Below, one piece after another: positions 22,203 through 32,289 of a stretch of DNA of 64,000 nt. Made by a program: the position numbers and the translations under genes. The notes under the pieces were generated by a model. It searched no databases, had not been told where the DNA came from, and saw only the letters and a list, made by a program, of their open reading frames with translations. The DNA comes from Rotaria socialis. Its lineage: Eukaryota; Rotifera; Eurotatoria; Philodinida; Philodinidae. The DNA lies in NCBI GenBank assembly GCA_905331475.1, contig CAJNYU010004191.1:124001-188000 (forward strand). Reading direction: 5' to 3'. Position 1 is the first letter of the stretch. The number at the start of each line of letters is the position of its first letter.

Positions 22203-25157
22203 TTATTTTAATTTTATATTGAAGTTTTTATTCGAGGATGAAGAAACACCGTTGGTTTGTTTATTTGAATGATGGTATTTATTTTTATCCTTGATTGATG
22301 ACGAATGTTTATTGTTCGAATACCGTCTATGAAAAATGAAATAATTCAAGCTTTTCAAAACTAAGGATTTATTTACTTGTCATCACGTGATGAAGAACGT
22401 GACTGGCGTTTTTTATCTTTTTTATGGTGATTATTCGATGTGTGATTATTATGTTGGTGTTTGTCTTTTTGATGTCTATGCCTTTTACGTGACGATGATC
22501 TGTAATTATAAATATTAATAGAAAAAAACATGGATCAATTTTTATGCATACCGAGATCGTGAAATAGTGCGAATCGAATTTTTCTTTTTCTTCTGCGAAT
22601 GATGACTTGGCGAACGAGACAATGACCGTGATGTAGATCTAAATAAAAGAAAAAAATTAAAATTCATTTTTTCTGTTGTTTGAATTCTATTGAGACATGA
22701 AAAATCCCAAAAGAATTAATCGCCTTAGGTCTTCGGGTTAAAATTTTAGTAAAATGTTTATAACTGTAGATAGTTGAACTTCGTCAGGCGATAATTTACC
22801 TGCTCCGAGAACTACTATGTTTTCTTCTATGACGATGTTGATGATTTTTCACTGTTGATGATTCGCGTGAACTTGTAGTATCAGGTTTTTTCGATGTTGT
22901 ACCATTGGTAATCGTAGTTATATCTATTGTTTCATCAGTAGTAGTAGTTGTTGTTATTGTTGTAATCACAGGTGCTGAATAAAATAGAACAGGTAAAGTA
23001 ACGAAGTCTTTTTTGGTTTTTTTTTACCTGGTGGTGGTGGTGGTGGTTGCGCAATAATAGGCGGTGTCGAAGAAGAAGCCACTGTTGATGTGATAGAAAT
23101 TTCTGTAGATGGTTGTTGAGCTGGCGAGTTACTACCGAAATCCGGTCGTAGTTTTTTTCTTTCATCTTCACGTTTTTCACGAAATGTATTCAGAATTTTT
23201 TCGATTTCCTCGACTGATTTCTTAAACAAAACAAAAATGAAAATTAAATCAAGAAAATTATTTCGTTTATTACTGGTCGATGTTGATATAAGCGAATAAT
23301 AGAAATCATAATATAATGAACTTCTTCCGGTTTAGCACCAAATATAAGATACCAGGGTGGATTTTTTGGTAGAGGAATCTATTGGATTTAGAAATGAAAT
23401 TAAGTATCGATTAGAACAATTTTTCCTACCTGAAGAGTTCGTGCTGCTAAATCAATACAAGCACAAGCGATTGTTTCAGGAGTAAAACGTAGAAAAATAT
23501 CTGTTCGTAAACTATCATTCATATAATTCCTGAAACGAACCAAATGAAATCATAAGTTTCTATTCATCAATATAAAAGAAAAACTGAATTCTATTCTTGT
23601 TTTTTTTTATCAAGTATCGGTATTTCGGTAATTAGAAATAAAAACTAAATATGTTCTCAAAATTTTAAAACTAGCAAATCATTTTGTTATCTAGAGAAAT
23701 GAACAAAGCTGAAAGAAAAGATTTTATCTACAAGAAATCGCATTGTTATATATCAATCATCTTTTTCAATTCAATTGATTTTATACCCAAGATATGTGCT
23801 CCGGAAATGCTCTATAAATATACAAAGACGTATGATATGTCATAGATTTCCGAAAAAAAAGCTATCGAATGTATCAAAGATAATAGATTATATTTCTATA
23901 AATAAAACATAGGTCATGATTTTTCAACCAGAATCTTTTTCCCAGCTTTGTTCATTTTCTAAAAATGTATTGCCTTCGATAAAACTAGAAAATAGAGAGA
24001 ACATATTTCAAGCAAATAAATGTTTGTTTTTGAAAATAATATACATATACCGACCGATACTTGATCATATCCAAAATCAAAATCGAGTGTTGATTAAAAC
24101 GCCCCGACGTTGTCTGTTAGTATATATATTCCGGTTGAATCAACGGTTATATACGCATGATTCCATAAATCCTGGACGAAAGACAAGAAACAAGTTAATT
24201 TTAAAAGTCGATATTAGCCATCAGAAAGAAAGAAAGAGAGGGAAAATCTATCAAATAAATTTTCTTCATACTTTCTTTATTTAATCTTCTGAAAAGAAAA
24301 CTCCAATTCATTATCAACTAAGAAAACACGAGCAAAAATCTTCGAGCGACATACTGCTGCTGTTTTGTTTTTAAATATAACCTTATCATTTTTTTTTTCG
24401 TTGTTGAAAGATACGGATAGACATAGAATGAAAATACTTACCAAGAAGTTTGTACCAAATCTTTTTCACGTTCTTTTTCAAGTACTTTCAAATACATTGT
24501 AATCATCTATTAATGTATGTATACAAAAATTAATAAAAAATAAAATAAATCCAACGAATTTACTTTATGTGGATGCTTGACATAAACACAAAAACCAAGT
24601 TCTCGTAAGAGTCGTTGTTCAGCATTGATCACTTCTTTTTTTTTATCTACATAAGCTTGATCGATTAATAATGGTTGAATTATGCTAAACAATTAATTAA
24701 ATATTCCACCATCAAACGTCTTAGATTTATATTTACCTTCCCGATCGAACTTGTTTAATATGATGAAAGACATTAACAACATCTCGTACACGTCGAGCAT
24801 TTTCTTCGATTTTAGCTGCAAGAATAGTACATGCCATCGCTACTACTTCCATTCGACGACGAATAAATGATGATGAATAAAAATAACGATGAAATAACAC
24901 TTGACCAGTAGCTACAGCTGTCTAATAGAAGATAATTACACTAGGATGATTTTTTCATCGAATATTTCAAAACTTACTTGTGGTAATTTCAACAGTAAAC
25001 CTGCTGTTTGTATAAGTTCACAACCGATTAGTCTTAAATCGTACTCAATATCCCATGGTAGACCTTCGCTCGTTGACGGTGTCGAATTTGGATAAAGTTT
25101 TTCTGATGGTAATAAAACATCACTTAAAGTTAATACAATATGTCCATATTGTGACAT
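22203..25157 (-). CDS. cyclin L with C-terminal RS domain
   Basis: Eleven exons: 25157-24978, 24921-24737, 24684-24564, 24506-24442, 23529-23430, 23378-23274, 23220-23038, 22974-22802, 22638-22552, 22499-22377 and 22326-22203; total 1446 nt, 481 aa. The N-terminal cyclin box reads [33 protein letters not shown] and then [17 protein letters not shown]. The second fold has RLLRELGF and [13 protein letters not shown] proline run (PPPPPPG) and an Arg/Ser/His-rich tail ([18 protein letters not shown]) follow. Cyclin L partners CDK11/12-type kinases and acts in pre-mRNA splicing in nuclear speckles; the RS tail targets it there. All introns are short except 24441-23530 (912 nt). The gene is tail-to-head with the 5-phosphatase: its stop lies 170 bp upstream of that gene's ATG. 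Confidence 0.93.
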
Positions 25158-25169
25158 CACGAACAAGAA

Positions 25170-25785
25170 AATGAATCAATCTAACTGTGTTGTTTTTTCT
25201 TACTCAACTGACATTTAAATGTATATTTGTTTATAGATGTCGCTTTTGTCTTTTTAAAATATTTTCTGCATTAACGTGTGAATTCGATTAAAACCACCAA
25301 TCCATGAGCACTATTTCTGGTTGGATGGCTGTTGAGACAATAATATCATTCACGTGAATACAGACTTTTTTCACCATGCGTATTAATAGCCGATTATTCT
25401 GCGCTTCAATAAAATCGAATTTCTATGAATTTATTGAATTTTAATCTATCGGCAAAAGAAAATATATATTGATTTGAAAAGCGGAGTTCAAGATAATCAA
25501 GTCTTTAATCTTGAGCCTATTATCAATCAAACATGACTATTTTCAATTCTAGTTTGAGATAGAATAATATTTCATAAAATGTTCATGCTCAAGCTTTCGA
25601 AAACTTCTTCAGTAAAGGGACATATATTAATATCTTTGAGAAATATTTTACAACAACTTGTAAGCGAACATTTAGCTGACGAGAGTACTTCTTTCGATCT
25701 GAATGTTCAGGTGGAAAAAGCTTCTCTTTGATTTCCAACGGTCGTTGATGATAATCGAGAGTTTCATCCCGTCCACCTTTGAATC
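25170..25785. other. intergenic spacer
   Basis: AT-rich sequence upstream of cyclin L containing its presumed promoter. No motif is assigned. Confidence 0.4.
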
Positions 25786-25789
25786 AATG

Positions 25790-26560
25790 AACTCAAGCAA
25801 GATCTTCATCTTGAGAATCATTCAATAGTTGTTCAAAGTATTTTCGTGATTTATCAAATTCACCTAAACCACATAATAATCTTCCGAAAGTAATTGAAAT
25901 TGATTATTTTTTTTCTTCTCGGAAAGATTCATGTTCTTCAATTGATTCAATTAGAAAACAAGCATTTAAATCGAATAAAACTTCTTCGCGTGGATATTGA
26001 TTAAAATCGCTAATATCAGATTGAATATGAAATAGAACAGATACGACATCCAATCTTTTAGTTGGTTTCAATGCTGATGATTCTTTTCGACTTGTTGGTA
26101 AATAACCAATGGTTGAAATGAGTTTGCCTTTATTTTCTTTGTCAACTTTAACTCCACGGTACACGTAGATTTTTTTCTTTTAATGATAAAATTTTCTTAT
26201 GTTAGTTTTGTAGACTTTGAGAGAGGTCACCAATGAAAAATCGAAATGTGTAAAGAAGATCAATATCTTCTATTCTCAAAGCTTTATCTGTTAACTTATA
26301 AATAAAACATTCTTTGGACTGATTTCGTGGATGACGCGCAATTACATAGTTGAAGAGCGGAAGCCAGAGAAATGCTGCTGATTCTTTGGATGCATCCTTT
26401 GTTGATTTTTCATGGCGATCGAAAAACAGAAAAATATTTGTATTTGTCGATTAACAAGATCGATGTGTGCGCCATAAAAACTAAAAGAGGCGCTTCGTTT
26501 CAATGATATAAAAACAGCGTCAGGAATAGCCCGCATTTCCATAACTATCATAATGAAATT
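25790..26560 (-). pseudogene. NAD:arginine ADP-ribosyltransferase-TPR pseudogene
   Basis: Reading minus, fragments appear in the family order but in different frames: an N-terminal ART piece (FLWLPLFNYVIARHPRNQSK near 26370), ALRIEDIDLLYTFRFFIGDL (about 26240-26290), the core VYRGVKVDKENKGKLIST...GYLPTSR (about 26160-26080), the EVLFDLNACF region (about 25990) and a TPR start (LLCGLGEFDKSRKYFEQLL, about 25870-25800). ART domains of this R-S-E type joined to TPRs are an expanded bdelloid family. Stops and shifts between the pieces, and the loss of the remaining TPRs, show that this copy is dead. A second TPR remnant lies at 61089. Confidence 0.75.
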
Positions 26561-27197
26561 TACTACTAAAAGTAGTCGAAAATTGGAATTAATACAGGCT
26601 CACCGATTTTGTTTTCGCCGACGACTATTTTCCTCGAATAAAAGTCTTAACCGAAAAGTATCGAATCAATTTTGATGTATTCTAGATATAGAATTTTATC
26701 CTAACAAACTACTTTAATGGTGACTCGATTAATTAACCCCATTTGAGTTGGTAATCCACACTTAATATAGATGTTAGAAAATAAAGTAAATTTTTCCCTA
26801 GAGCGATTTCACATTAATTTTGTAAACCTAATGAGAGATATACGTATGTGAGGTCAATGCTTTTGTCCCAAGGAGACAGCGCTAGCTAACAAGTTTTTTA
26901 TTGAAATATATTAACGTAAGAATAAGTCGTGATAGTTCATGACGGAAATGAAGTTTTCTTGATCGATACTTCAAAATATAAAAATATATATGAAAAATAA
27001 AAAGTTGCGAACGATGCAATTGAAATTTTATGTTTTACTAAAGTAGGTATCATCTTCAATTTGAATTCTAATGAATAAAATAATTTAGTAACGATATCAA
27101 TTAACCGAGCATATGACGAATCATATGTCAAAAAATAGAAAACAGTTCAATTATCTTTGAATTTTATGGGATAATTGTAGCGGTTTATTGTTTCAAG
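26561..27197. other. intergenic spacer
   Basis: AT-rich and stop-dense. No gene or repeat recognised. Confidence 0.45.
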
Positions 27198-28593
27198 TCA
27201 ACTTTCAGTATCAATATATCCCCAGCCAACATCCGACATATATAAATTACATAGATAAATATTTTGACAAGCCAGATGAGCTTCTACTAGTGCTTCTAGA
27301 TTATCATGATTATTGTCGGCATTCATCTCTTCATTTGTGTTTTGCTCAATAACATTTTCAATTCGTTGAACAATTGGCGGTAAAATGTCAATCAATAGTA
27401 GATTGTCATTTTGTCTCGATATCGATGCATTCAATTTAACATGACGTAAACGTGTATTAATCATAAGATGAAAAGGTGGATCATCATCGGGTGTAACCAT
27501 TTCACTTGAAAATTTCACGGAAAGATTATTGAGAGTTAATTTTAATGGTGCAATCGAACCCCATCTTGGATTTTCACGATAAGCGTAAAGAGACAAACTT
27601 AGTCGACGTAATTGAGGAAAAACAGCAAGAACATTATTAAAATCGTCCCACATACAACAAATACCACTGACAGATCTTACAAACATTAATGGTTTATAAT
27701 TTGCTTTTGGTTCAAATTCCAAGTCGCCGAATTTTAACGTTGTTAGTAAGGCAAATGGTTCTGTGGCAAGTCTATGAAAGAAATGTTCGTGGTCCCAAAT
27801 GTAGTCTCTTGTGACAAGACGTTCAAGATAAGGCATTATTGAAGGTCGAATAGCAGTAGAATACTGTTCGTCCATAGACCACATTTCAAGTGCCAGAAGT
27901 TGAGAACATTGATGTAAATCGACATGAGTGTCAGCGTAATCAATGTGAAGTGAATAGATATGCGGTGCGAAAAACTTGAAAATCTCCAGTTCATCATGGA
28001 CTTGAGAACTGAAAATATAAATAAAAGACATCAATTGCCGTCAAGTCTCGAATTGTGTCCCGAAAGACTTTTTCGTATATCTTTTGCGACGCAAAATTTC
28101 AATATATTGAATTTTTAATATGAATAATCCTAATTAAGCAGTACAACGGTCAACACATGCTAATCATCTAGTCTACTACTCATATCTATGTGTTTTTCTC
28201 TATGAAAATGAATTTCTCAATTACGCCTAAAAGCTATCAGAATTTTATGTACTAGTTGAATATCTTCAAAAAAAAACGTGGTTTGATTCAACAGGATATC
28301 CAATGCTGTTTGTAAAGTGTTCCCGAGAATCAATTAAACACAACTATACGTGCTATCATGTTTTTATTAAGAGAAATTCCTAATGAACAAAAAACAAATT
28401 ACCTTGATTTGTGATATCTTTTAAATATCTTCAAACATATTTTGGATGAACTAACAATTCCATTCAGCCGATGGTTCAAGCTCCACAAGCCATACATTAA
28501 GTCTCGTGGAGCCACGTATTCGAATATGTCAACTAACAATTCGTTTGAGAGTGTTTCCAACTTAGAAACGTTACCCGTAATAACTTTGCTCAT
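27198..28593 (-). CDS. F-box protein
   Basis: Two exons, 28593-28403 and 28008-27198 (1002 nt, 333 aa), joined by a GT-AG intron of 394 nt with a phase-consistent Ser codon. Near the N-terminus LETLSNELLVDIFEYVAPRD is a clear F-box, which binds Skp1 in an SCF ubiquitin ligase. The rest (LHIDYADTHVDLHQCSQLL ... FPQLRRLSLSLYAY) is an LRR-like substrate-binding region of the kind expanded in bdelloids. The start is taken at the first in-frame ATG, 15 codons before the F-box. The acidic, Asn-rich C-terminus ends SDVGWGYIDTES. The substrate is unknown. Confidence 0.85.
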
Positions 28594-28599
28594 ACTTCT

Positions 28600-29335
28600 G
28601 TAATTTAACGTTTTTGTTGTGGTTCGACTCTTTTCTCGCAATGAAATCGAAATTGCCTAAAAATGTTGTGTCAGTTTATTGTTAATTTACTTATAGTTTA
28701 ACACATATTTAAAGGAACAGAACTGGGAATAATGATACACACAGTGGCTTTTACCCAGTGAGTTTCTTCTATATTCACCTACAAATAAAGTCACTTAGAT
28801 GACTAAGCAATAAAAGATAACAAGAAGAATGAAAAAGTACACATCGTGCTGGAGACATACACCACATGTTCTTCACTATTGAAATATTTAATGTTTATCA
28901 ACGGAATGATAAGTAGAACTGAGAAAAGTATTACTTTTCAAATTTTGACTTTTTGCTGTTATTAACTGATCTTGAGCACATAACGGCGAAGGAACGATCT
29001 AATGATTGCTATAAACGTTAGAAAATGACCACCATTTTCCATTACTTTCTCGCTCGTTCCTACCTTCTGTAAACACAAAAAGAATTGATTTCGACGAGAA
29101 TCAAAAACAGTGAAACAATATGTTTTCATTCTGTTTCAAAATAATACAGAATGATAAAGAAGAAGAAGAAGTAAATAACAGCACCAAATATTAACAACTA
29201 CCGTAGGTTTTTTAAAGTATCATCTAAATTAGATTTGTTTCTTGCTCGGTATGAAATTTACCTTTTGTTTAGTTTTATACCAATTTGTTTCAGCATAAGT
29301 AGTGTAGCTAGAATTTATATTTAACAGTCATTTTT
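28600..29335. other. intergenic spacer
   Basis: AT-rich with no supported gene. Confidence 0.4.
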
Positions 29336-29339
29336 TGTG

Positions 29340-30007
29340 AATAACGACCTGAAAGGAATGTAGAAGATCCCGAACGCCAGCTCTGATCAAATTTTCTGTA
29401 TAAGGGAAATAACTAGTATCAACCAAAATAAATTGACTTCCAGCAAGGTATTGATTGTTTGACAAATGAGAATCGAGAATTTCTATGACACCTTTCAAGT
29501 TCTTCTTTTTGTCCTTACAAGTTTTTGATCAACTTCGCCTAAATGCTTCAGTTTTGGTTTCCACAGCATTTCCCAGATGAGAGGAGCAGCTTCACGATTG
29601 AAATATTCAGATTCGACGCTGAGACATTGTTCCATTTGACCATAAATCTTGGCATCCAGTGGTTCCAGCTTTGCATCTAGATGGTATATAGAAAAAAAAT
29701 CAATAAAACGCATTTGCTTTCAGAATATCCCGTAAGAGTTTTCCAGAAAACTAGATGATTACCTTCGGTTGGATGTTTCTTCAGCAAGTATCGCATGATG
29801 GCTCTTGATTGAAATATCTTCAAGTACTGGAATTTGACCAAATGGTTAGATAGCAAGATGAGTTGGTTGTTTGTGTTCACCTTTGCTCAAATCAATCAGA
29901 ACAATTTCATAGGGTAATCCCATTTCTTCTAAGAAACACCGAACTCTTCGAGTACACGTAGACATTGTCATACCGTATAACTTGATAGATCTCTTATCGG
30001 TGGCCAT
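29340..30007 (-). pseudogene. glutathione S-transferase pseudogene
   Basis: Starts at ATG 30007: the N-terminal thioredoxin-like fold has IKLYGMTMSTCTRRVRCFLE and EMGLPYEIVLIDLSKGEH. An in-frame TAA replaces a sense codon just before PFGQIPVLED; then the frame shifts to read FQSRAIMRYLLKKHPTEG. After a probable intron, LDAKIYGQMEQCLSVESEYF and LIWEMLWKPK follow. A further shift leads to GVIEILDSHLSNNQYLAGSQ, VDTSYFPYTENLIRAG and VRDLLHSF near 29345. All parts of a phi/theta-like GST are present in order, but at least one stop and two frameshifts inactivate it. Confidence 0.8.
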
Positions 30008-30009
30008 TT

Positions 30010-31097
30010 TACTTTTTCCTCTCTGATATGCGGTGTGTTTGCAAAAAGGACGAAGTAAGTATCAATACAAAGAAGGAAAGCTCATGGCAAGGCAAAAAGA
30101 AAAGAACGAGAAAATATTGGTAATAATAATTATAGAAACATGTCTGGTCATGCACCTCGCACCATAAAGGAAAGAAAATGGATGTCTCCTCAATTCGATT
30201 CTCGTTCACATTGTTTGGTTCTAGCCTAGGAGTGCTGCTTATTCTAAAGCATTGTCATTATAGATTGTGCAAGAGAATAGAAGGGATAAAAACAGAATTG
30301 TAACAGTCAGGATTTTCACCTGGTCAATAACAGTATCCATCCAAAAAGTAAAATCGGACTGGATCGACTAATGTACTAGTATGAATTATTCTCCATTCTA
30401 CTGATCGTATAAAACTCATACCAACACCCACACCCAGCTAAATTCCTTCAGCAATAAAATGTGGAACACGATAGAGCGATTGAATCTAAATAATAGAACA
30501 AGTGCCACAAACAAATTCTCACATTAAAGTGCAGTTTGGCATGATTTTTTCTGCTGTTATTCAGTTTTTTGAATATTTCCCCTTATGCTTTTTAGTTATG
30601 CAAAGTCCTGAAGTGTATTTGAATATATTAATAAAATGAGAACAATTACTTCGGCGAAATAAAACTCTGTATTTCTTAAATTATTCATTGATAAAGCATA
30701 TTATTTATAATTGATTGTTGAAAACCAAGATTCATCTCACTACACGTGAGGTAAACATACAGGTAGCATGAATTATGCAATGATGTAACGGTTTGCTTTG
30801 TGTGTTTTTTCTTCTTCTGTCAAATATTTACTACCACTATCCTTCATCATGTATTACTCAAGACCTTCGTCACCGTCCGTTTCTCTTTCACACAATAGAT
30901 TGCTGAAACCGTCATTACTTGCTGCCATGCATTTGAATAAAGGAACTTCTATGCATAAGATTACACTATCGTGCGTCGGGTTGCATCAGATTCTTCACAT
31001 ATATATATATTAGACAATTATTTTTGGCAGCGACATTCTTTTACTGCGATATAAATATTTTTCATCGATCAATTCAACGACGTAAATTAGCAGCAAT
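30010..31097. other. intergenic; no supported gene
   Basis: AT-rich, with a single CACCCACACCC arm at about 30424 and a short AT microsatellite (30999-31011). The open frame at 30798-31013 has no recognisable features. Confidence 0.45.
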
Positions 31098-32288
31098 ATG
31101 AGCCATGATATCCCGATCAGCGATCTACTTCCAACAGTTTTGAAAGAAATTCAAGAATTCAATGAAGGAGACCTTACTCTCAAACATATTACACTTGAAG
31201 GCCTAGATGCAAAAGGACGCTACAAAGTGTACAACACCATCGATACGCAGTACTCTGGACGACTAACTTACGAAAAACACTCGCACTCCAGTGGCCAACA
31301 GAAACAAGCCTTCTTAATACTGAAAAAAAAGACTGGTGCAACGGATGAAATCATGATACGAAAACCTCTCGTAGATCATCTAACTGTACTGTCATTTAAA
31401 AAATATACGCAACTACCTCTGCCTCTTACTAACAATATGTTCTTCGATTACTATCTCGATGTATTGGACCCTTACACAGGTTGTCGCGCAACGTTCGCGC
31501 AATTTTTTAGAGACATCGAGGCACATGAAACCATCTACAAACTGAATGATCGCATCAATCGAATATCCGAAAATATTATTCATTACTTGATCGAGCATCC
31601 ATCTGTGCAGGCATTTAAACAGCGTGTGTTTGATGAAGAGATGGCTTTTATCCAGGCGAGTAAATACAAGTCTAAAACAACTGTATACACACCCGAAAAT
31701 CACGACAAACTTTTCATTTCTGTCGATATCAACAAAGCGTACTATAATGTTTTAAAACACTATTATCCGGAGATTTTTCGAAACTCAGCCACTTGGCAAG
31801 AATTTGTCAATACTTTCTGCGATGAACAACTGATTACTACACTCAGTAGCTCAAAGTTTCTTCGACTAATCACATTTTCAAAGGCCAGTATTAGGAAAAG
31901 CACAAACTCGTTATCTGAATATTTTATCCACAAGGTGTTACACGAAATGAGCGTACCATATGATAAAATCGTTATGTTATCTGGCGACGAATTTATTATT
32001 CCTTATGATCGAGATATGTACGATAATCTGTTTGGCCGCTACCATGGTACATTTTTCAAAGTGCTCGCTTTCCGATTAGTCAAGTTACCTAAATACAATT
32101 ATTTTGTCAAGGAACACTTTAGTCCTACGGATGAATCAGTGATCATCCATCGTGAATTAAAGTACATTCCGCAAGTTTTCATCATGCAATGCATCAAACA
32201 ATACGAAGGCAAAGCGATACTCGAAGTAGATCGGAAGTTTATGGCTGAGACGAGCTTTGTAGCAACTTTCGATAAGTCCATTTTTTAG
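31098..32288 (+). CDS. intact intronless 396-aa protein of unknown family
   Basis: A single uninterrupted frame starts at ATG 31098 and stops at 32286-32288, with no intron-like sequence. The protein is alpha/beta in composition and has no signal peptide or membrane helix. Conserved-looking blocks are KLFISVDINKAYYNVLKHYY (205-224, acidic D210), SKFLRLITFSKASIRKS (252-268) and IVMLSGDEFIIPYDRDMYD (291-309, acidic D297/E298). Spaced acidic motifs could be a metal-binding or nucleic-acid-handling centre; this is inference. The base composition looks richer in G+C than the flanks. I associate this arrangement loosely with uncharacterised proteins of large DNA viruses, but cannot name a family. 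The nearest genes are remote and on the other strand (29-30 kb) or beyond 36 kb. Confidence 0.75.
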   Translation: MSHDIPISDLLPTVLKEIQEFNEGDLTLKHITLEGLDAKGRYKVYNTIDTQYSGRLTYEKHSHSSGQQKQAFLILKKKTGATDEIMIRKPLVDHLTVLSFKKYTQLPLPLTNNMFFDYYLDVLDPYTGCRATFAQFFRDIEAHETIYKLNDRINRISENIIHYLIEHPSVQAFKQRVFDEEMAFIQASKYKSKTTVYTPENHDKLFISVDINKAYYNVLKHYYPEIFRNSATWQEFVNTFCDEQLITTLSSSKFLRLITFSKASIRKSTNSLSEYFIHKVLHEMSVPYDKIVMLSGDEFIIPYDRDMYDNLFGRYHGTFFKVLAFRLVKLPKYNYFVKEHFSPTDESVIIHRELKYIPQVFIMQCIKQYEGKAILEVDRKFMAETSFVATFDKSIF

Positions 32289-32289
32289 C

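Noticed and set aside
23916..24284. 122-codon plus frame inside cyclin L
   Set aside because: Lies wholly within an intron on the opposite strand, with no domain, signal peptide or splice context.
31413..31703. 96-codon minus frame
   Set aside because: Antisense shadow of the 396-aa ORF.
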